Of a DNA stretch of 64,000 bases, positions 57,509 to 64,000 are shown piece after piece; the stretch's first letter is position 1; every line of letters begins with the position of its first letter. The stretch is from positions 38,142,058-38,206,057 of the forward strand of contig CM043946.1 in the NCBI GenBank assembly GCA_014529385.2, in the 5' to 3' direction. The notes under the pieces are model-generated. The model searched no databases and was not told the origin of the DNA. It saw only the letters and a program-made list of their open reading frames with translations. The position numbers and the translations under genes are program-made. Source of the stretch: Adiantum capillus-veneris (Eukaryota > Streptophyta > Polypodiopsida > Polypodiales > Pteridaceae).

Positions 57509-59886
57509 TAGTGCTCGGGTTGCTTTGAAATGTATCGGCAATGATCAAGCAAACACAATTATATATGTAAGAAAGAGAGAGAAGAGAGAGGGGGTGATTG
57601 TTGCATTAATACCTTCTGACAAATTTGTCATGACTGATCAAAGTGAGATTAGTTTTTGTTCAACATAGCTTGAGTAAATTTCACCACGACACATCACAAG
57701 AAAAGCCACCCCAATCATTGTCTTATGGCCAGGGAAGTCCTCTCCACCCTGTCGCCCTCTTACAATAGGTGGTATTTATGGCTAAATTGATGACAGCACC
57801 CAGACACAAGCTATCAAGAACTAAAAATATCACCAAGACACTTACACATCATTGTTGTCCATTACTTCACGTTGGAAGAGAGACAAAGTATCCAAGCTTA
57901 GTCCAAATCCACCCTCCTTGATTCAGCAAATGTTGGGCTTACACTAGTAGGAGGAATGATAGATTTTACACTCTTAATTGAATGATCGCTCTCTCTCTTA
58001 CAATGGCATAGAGTTCCCGTGCTAATCACCCCTATTACAACACATGCACAAGCTTACGACAATGAGCCTCCACTCAAGAGCTCCTTCTAGAGAGATTGAG
58101 CTTGGCTTCTCAAGCTATAGCATAGTGCTCTTGCTTATGGCTCCCCCCTTTTTGTGCTACCTACACCCTCCTTTTATAGCTATTTTGAGGGCTAGGGTTA
58201 CTCCTCTAACCATAGTTGGGTTAGATTTTCAGCACTTATCTAATTTCTTTTGCTTGGGATTATCAAGAAGTTGGTGGGGATAGATGAAGAAGAGAGAGAA
58301 GAGAGAAGTGGAGGTGATAGGACTTTTCATACTAGGTTAGTGTTAGTAAATTAGTAGAGTTAGTTTTTTTATTGATTTACAAATGGAATTGGATATTTAC
58401 AATGGGAGTATCCATGTAGGATACAAATAAAGAAGAAAAAACTCTTAATACGTAAGAAAACATGGATTTCTTACAATGTCGATGCTCCAAGTGTCTTGAG
58501 TAGGGTCAATTTTGACGCTTGTTGACGGTCCACTAGCTTTGACAGTACGTTTTTTCTCCACTCTTGACCTTCCTTGGGAGCCAAGGTAAGTGAACATGAG
58601 TAATCAATCACCATGATGCTGTCTTTCAAGAGAAAAGGCTGAATTTTGTGGTTTTTTTAATAAATATGGGTAATATGGAAGAGAAAAAATGAGACTAGGT
58701 GGTCAATTTTGGAATGGAAGTGTGTGTAGGAGACATGAGTTCACCATGGTTTCTCTTATTCTTCAAGGTTGAGAAGAAGGTGAGTAGGGTGCAGAGAGGA
58801 GTGGTGAGAGAGGTGGGGATTATGAGTGGAGAGGTGTGTGCGAAAGAGGAAAATGGTAAAGTGGAAGAGGGAGTGTGGCTGCATAGCATGGGCAAACTGG
58901 GGTCCACCAATAAAATCATAGCTCACAGCTCGTAGCTCAAAAAAATATAAACAAATTGGAGGTGAAAGTTCAGCTCACGAGCTACAAATTTTGTTTGTAT
59001 CACCTTTTCAAATTTGGGGAGCGTGTGATTTTTAAAAATTCAGCAAAACCGACTATTTTTTCCACTGCACAAGGTCCTTGTGAGGTCCTTCTTTGGATGA
59101 TTCTTTTGAATACCTCCAAGAGTGAGCTCCCCATGGTGCATGCATGCATTCCACATACCCTTGACCTTATTTGGTAGGTCTATAATTGAAGATATTGTTG
59201 AGATCATGATATAAGTGAATAGTACAACTAAGAAAATCAAATATTGAGGGGTCTTAAAAAATATGTACATGTCAACTATAAATAATATAGGTGGAAAAAA
59301 TATAAAGGGGTCAAAATAAATCTCTCTCATTATAAGTCTACCATAAAAAGATAAATATTTTTGGTGTTCTAATTTATGACAGTAAAAGAGAATAGATGTA
59401 GGAAGGAAAAATCACAATAGTGAAAAAATATACACATAAATAAAACTAGTTTTTTTGGATTTTTGTTGGGATGGAGTTACACCAAAAATAAGAGAAGCTT
59501 GCATGAAATTATTTTTATATGGAATAAAGAGTATGCAAAATGGTAAGAAATAATATGGTAATGGTGAGTCAATGTACATAGCATAAATAACACACCATAG
59601 GTAGAAATATTTAAATAAATACCAAAATAATTATGAAAACTCCTTTTATTTAGGCCCTATATACAATGAAATATTTACACACAAATGGGCCATAATATAT
59701 ATATATATATATATATATATTTGGCTCAACTAGCCCAGTGACTAGCTAGCTGAGGGTTTTTAAGAAAATATAACTCACATACGCCTATGTACAGTGACAT
59801 GGTAGGGATAACCAAAATGTTTGAGTGATTTGATAGGGTGAGGTAGCTTACTATGGCAATTATGGCAAGCCAAAAAATGGCCATCA
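57288..59886 (-). repeat. diverged LTR related to the gag-only element, possibly a solo LTR
   Basis: On the minus strand its start resembles TGATAGCC..TTTTCGGC (59860-59886) and its end is GGACCGCCTCA (57288-57298), as in the LTRs at 45188 and 50298. The ends and several inner blocks match, for example the region of 59640-59880; the middle is diverged. No internal sequence follows on either side. Flanking five bases do not match clearly (GGTAG and ATAGC). Confidence 0.7.
59697..59721. repeat. TA microsatellite
   Basis: A TA run within the diverged LTR at 57288-59886. Confidence 0.9.
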
Positions 59887-61740
59887 ATAGCTACCATTAA
59901 AGAGATAATACCACTAGCTAAATTAGCAAAATCAGCTATCTTGTAATATCCTAGATTGACATCTACCTACCTAAAGGCACTATCAATAAAGTTAGACTCG
60001 TTATCAATTAGCTAATGAAAACTACTAGATGTATAGACTTGTGTACCTTTAAATGGCAAGTAAACAACCAAAATTCGAATTGTTTGCATAAAATCATAAT
60101 CAATGTCAAGCAGCAATGCAATATAAGGCACAATATATTAGTGATGGGGAAAGCATAGGAAGTAGTACACATGTATAGACCTGCTAAAGATAAGATCCTG
60201 GTATGATCAATGGAAATCAAGTCTCAAGTCAATTCAATGTTGCAACAAAACATAAAACACGTACAAAGCACTACACCTTCTAGAGGTGTGTTAGCATGAG
60301 AAGAGGAATTATTCAAAAGAAAAATAACATAAAAAACATAATCTAGGGTTTCAAAACCTAAATAGCCAGAGGGGAAAAACTCAATGGGAAAAAAGTGCCT
60401 CTGGTATACGTGCATGAAAATCTATTTCCCTATAGTCAATGACTATGAATCAACATTGATCTAGTGCATCTAGGGATGAAGAGAGACCTCTCACCATAAA
60501 ATAATCTCTACAAACTCTATGCTTGATCTCTAATGGTCAAAGACTGACTAACACCTAGTTCCAGATGAATGGTAGGCTCTAAAGCACTAATGATGGGCAT
60601 AGGGATTACATCAACCGGTATATTTGTAGTCATAAGACTATGTAGCTTTGTATGTACTATATGTGCTCTGTCTAGTTTTGCCTTTTTGTTCATTTGTGAT
60701 CGGTGGATCGAGTCACAAGTGGAGGTGATCTTCGAATGATGAGTCGGATGATTGTGCCTTGGGTACCCATTTAGTGATTGATTGGCATCAGTGAGCCATG
60801 GGTTGGCATTTTGGAACCCATTTGCAAGACCTTCTCAGTGTGTTGGTGATGGGTGATCAGTTTGAACGACTTTATAAGGGTATGGATGTCGGTGAAACCT
60901 TCTGTCAGGGGTTGGTTGCTCTGTAATAGTGGGGATCAGCATAGATTTTGGAACCCAAACAAGATTACCTAGTAGGAATTGGATTGTCTTGGGAATCAAA
61001 GCTATTGGATTGTCTTGGGAATCAAAGCTATTGGAGGCCACTAGAGATATCATCGAGAAATTGTGTTTGAGGTGGGTGATGTTTCCATGATTGAATGGCA
61101 TGCACCATTATGGGAGCTGAATGCCTAGAATTTTTGTTGGAGTCTACTTTGGGAGCTTTGGTTGAATATAGGGGTGAAGTTCACTTGGTTGAAGTTTCCA
61201 TTAAGTCGTGGAGTATCCTTCAATATCCAAATCTATCATGGTGATGGTTCTCTATGTGGTTTGGGTGTGACCCTTTCCTGTTTCTTTTTTGGTATCCAAA
61301 GTTGCATTGGAAGATTGGTGAGAGTGATAGGTCTCAGAGTGTTTGGGCCTTCAGTTACTGCAATAGAACTTGTAGAATGTAGCTTTGTATCAGGGACTTG
61401 TATTGAAGGGAGAGGATCAAACATTGATGCACAATTATTGTTGTCAGTAGCTTTGGTAGGTGTCATCTCTAGCATGATATTTTCATTGTTTTGTTGTGAT
61501 TTTGTTGGGTTGTGTTAGATTTCATGACACATCGCTTTGCTCCTTCACTCAGGTCTAGGGCATACATGTATCGACTAGTATCTCTCTCGGGTTGGCCACC
61601 CTTTGCATATGCATCACAGAGCCTACATTGTTCGGCCGCCCACATTATGGGTTGGTTGCTTGTTCCTTTTTCAAGCTCTCTACACATATTATTATCCACT
61701 TATAGTTACTGTTGTGGATTTTTACCCCTTAGGCTTGGTG
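59887..61740. other. no recognisable gene
   Basis: AT-rich sequence without assignable features except a 26-bp tandem repeat at 60978-61029. The 118-codon plus frame at 61162-61518 has no motif I know. Confidence 0.5.
60978..61029. repeat. 26-bp tandem repeat, two copies
   Basis: The unit contains GGATTGTCTTGGGAATCAAA; 60978-61003 and 61004-61029 are identical. Confidence 0.9.
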
Positions 61741-62385
61741 TTGGCGGATCACCGTGAGCAGACATTAGCAAAGTAAGAACTCACCTAAAAACTCTGTCAT
61801 CAACTGAGGATGGATCTTGAACCACAGGCATGTGGAAGAAATAAGACTGTGTCAACATCTACTCAACCAACCAATGACCAAATCAAACCTAAATCTATGT
61901 CCAAGCCACCTGTTCTGTGACTGAGAAAGTCTCCTGCGATGCTACCGCAAGCCGTAAGCCCCTTACACGGTCTTGACATACCATGAAAATCTAGGGAAAT
62001 CCTACACATACTAGTAGGCCACTATCCCTAAGGTCTCTAACCCCAAATCCTACCCCAATACCCCTGGTGCAAAAAACGTGTAGTAAAACAATTGGATTTT
62101 ACAGGTCGTTATTTTGAAAACTTGAAGTACCTAATGTGTAGCTCTACTCGCTATGAATGCGTGGATATGCTGAAAAACAGAAAGGAGTAGTGTATACTCA
62201 CCAAAACCTTAGAAGAATCTCGTGGGTGGATCTCGCGATGCAAAGTCGAATGTGTGCAATGTTGGTATTGGTGCGTAGCTCTCTCCGTGGGCAACCCGTG
62301 GCTACTCTCCATTTGCATTTCCAATCACCGAGGTTCTCGTAACATCAAGATAAACTCTCTCTTCTCTCGTGCACTCAGTATGTAT

Positions 62386-62463
62386 GCTTGCACAAACTCT
62401 GTACTTTGAAAAATATAAGGGTTTGCTTACACAAACTGTGTACTTTGAAAAATATAAGGGTTT
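62386..62463. repeat. 39-bp tandem repeat, two copies
   Basis: Units 62386-62424 and 62425-62463 contain TACTTTGAAAAATATAAGGG and differ at two positions. They lie inside the presumed LTR of the right-edge element. Confidence 0.9.
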
Positions 62464-62687
62464 TTTCATTAAGGTTACACTTTGGCTTTTATACCCACTC
62501 ATTTGTAAACCCTAAAGTTCAAAGTGAAAGATCTACTCTAATCTAATGGCAGAATTATGTACAACTTGGAAGCTTCTTCAAAGCCCCAAAATATTACAAG
62601 TAGAAAATGGGTTCCGTTCACGTAAAAAATAATTAGAATAGTCCTATCACTAGAAGTTATGGATGTCCTAAGTGTCCAGAGTTAACA

Positions 62688-62700
62688 CGCCCCCTCCTAG
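62688..62700 (-). other. polypurine tract of the right-edge element
   Basis: Minus strand CTAGGAGGGGGCG directly before TGTTAAC. Confidence 0.55.
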
Positions 62701-63455
62701 CTCATGTCGTCCCCGACATGACGTGCTGAGTTTTCAGATCTTCAGAAGATGTGGTCCCTCATCATGAGGACCGACTCATAACACGCATGTAGTATGGCAA
62801 TGGTAGGGCCAAAAATGTATGTGTTGATGGTGAAAAAGCCTGTGTAGAAATCTTCTTTGAAGGCTTGCATATGGTAGGAGGGCAAAAACATAATTCGCTG
62901 ATAGAGCTGATGGATCACCTCTGGACTTGGCTGTGTAGACATGTCATAGGCGCATCTGACATTAGTTTCCTAGTTTTAGAAAAAGATGAAGTCCGAGGCT
63001 TGAGCTAGCTGGAAGATTTCAAAAACCTCCAAGAGGTTTTTTCACATCTTTCTCATCATTATGCAAGGTAGGTCAAGAGAGCTAGTGAACAATTTTATGA
63101 CACCCGTTAGGGTTTTCACCATATATTGCTCACTCATTCTCTCTCCCTCCTGCCTTCAAGCCAGGTAACCTTGGGTAATTAATCCATGTGAGATGGCTGA
63201 GTCGGATGAGAGAGTGCTCTTTCCAGGTTCTCATTCGTGGTAGAGGGTGGAAGCTCAGATAATCTCTAATGGCTTTAGGTGCGTCTACCAGATGGACTAG
63301 GTATTGTGGGTACTTAATAAGCCACCCCTTTCTCTATTTTCCCTGTGAATCCACTCTTGGATTTGCCTCATCTAGCCGATTGATATCTCCAGTGTAAAGT
63401 GGGACCATGGCCTCCTCTTGTATTCTCTTGTTCAGGGTTATTGCTTCATACTTCA

Positions 63456-64000
63456 CTAGAGGATATGGGAGTGGGCTGCATCCACTCTTGGCACATGACG
63501 TTTACGTCTAGCTTCTGGATGGTCACCGACTTCAGCACTCTCTGGAGTGGCCTTTTGTAGCTCACTTTCTTCTTCCTTGGTTAGATCCCTTGGCTCTTGA
63601 GAGGGTCCTGTAGGGATTTCCTTTTTCATGGGTTGTGCTTTCGGATCTTCCAAGCCTTCTAGGTTGATTCCTTTTGCGGTTGCAGGGCCTTGGCTTTGCT
63701 GTGGCTCTTCCACACTTCGTCTCTTCAGTTCTTCTATGGCCTTTTTATGTTGCTCTTCATCCTTTGTTTCTTCCTTGGCTGTCGTTATAAGCAAGTCATT
63801 CAGCTCTTCTAGCAGTTTCATCAACACTGCTCGTTCTCTTCCTTAAGGACCTTTTTTTTGTCTTCTAGTATCTTCTCCACCACAAGGGATCCTTCTGCCA
63901 TCATTAGCCTTTGTCGTCTTTTTAGCATCAATTCTTTCTGCAATTCTTTGAGTTGTTCTTCAAACACATTCCCTTCTTGGCTGGTACTTACTGAGCCAAT
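63456..64000 (-). pseudogene. coiled-coil protein of the right-edge element, partial
   Basis: The minus-strand frame enters from beyond the window with FEEQLKELQKELMLKRRQRL and EKILEDKKKVLKEENEQ, shifts by one base near 63840, and continues (63456-63827) with LMKLLEELNDLLITTAKEE, HKKAIEELKRRSVEEPQQ and a hydrophilic Pro/Glu-rich tail. The pattern of leucines and charges predicts a long coiled coil. Such coiled coils occur in gag N-termini and in accessory retroelement proteins. I do not recognise the family. Confidence 0.45.

Larger units (their letters stand above)
61741..64000 (-). mobile_element. 3' end of a further LTR element, left LTR boundary unknown
   Basis: On the minus strand CTAGGAGGGGGCG (62688-62700) is followed by TGTTAACTCTGG, a polypurine tract and LTR start. 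The sequence to the right would be the 3' internal region and runs out of the window; the sequence to the left of 62687 would be the 3' LTR. Its far end was not located. Since a Tat- or Athila-type element can have extra frames between integrase and the 3' LTR, absence of pol here does not show that the element lacks it. Confidence 0.5.

Noticed and set aside
61162-61518. 118-codon plus frame with hydrophobic segments
   Set aside because: No similarity I can name, no splice or start context, and comparable frames occur on the other strand.

Overview
The window comes from a large, repeat-rich plant nuclear genome. It has spliceosomal GT-AG introns, LTR retrotransposons of several lineages and long AT-rich repeats, and no bacterial-type genes. 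A homosporous fern of the Ceratopteris type is my best guess, because the transposase-like gene and the Ty3 families look like ones I associate with ferns; this is recognition, not a search result. I see no confident intact single-copy host gene. Almost everything is transposable-element sequence.

The core is a nest of insertions that can be read directly. A poorly preserved Ty1/copia-like gag (7.5-8.4 kb, perhaps resuming at 56.2 kb) is interrupted at 8447 by a Ty3 element whose coding motifs resemble elements of basidiomycete fungi. The 3' LTR of that Ty3 element is split at a TTAA. The first 93 bp lie at 17084-17176 and the rest at 54330-56207. The intact 5' LTR (8447-10573) shows the empty TTAA site. 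The splitting insert, 17177-54329, has 23-bp terminal inverted repeats (18/23 identical) and a TTAA target duplication, so it is a cut-and-paste DNA transposon. Without later insertions it would be about 11.3 kb.

This transposon carries two genes. One on the plus strand has a helix-turn-helix region and a conserved domain with FFISDD, WS(D/N)G..QFK and GHGKG..DG motifs; I propose it as the transposase, now broken by stops. The other, on the minus strand, encodes an FCP1/NIF-like HAD-fold protein with DLNGL in place of the catalytic DxDx motif. Arrays of a short palindrome (core GCTAATTAGC and one-base variants) lie in the large intron of the first gene, between the two genes, and upstream of the FCP1-like exon.

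Two retrotransposons later entered the palindrome arrays. A Tat-type Ty3 element with two RNase H domains (19723-37816, minus strand) interrupts the first gene's intron. It is itself interrupted in the last integrase codons by a young chromovirus (21257-30108, plus strand, 1592-bp LTRs with about 12 differences, GATAA duplication). A pol-less LTR element with gag only (45188-52965, CTAG duplication) interrupts the third array.

Outside the nest, the left edge holds the 5' part of another chromovirus of the same family on the minus strand (1-4608). The right side holds a diverged LTR related to the gag-only element (57288-59886, minus) and the 3' end of a further LTR element (about 62687 to beyond the window). 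The stretches 4609-7550, 53398-54306, 56791-57287 and 59887-61740 contain nothing I recognise. Nearly all coding regions carry C-to-T type stop codons, frameshifts or tandem duplications of 160-300 bp, so none of the elements looks able to move on its own now.
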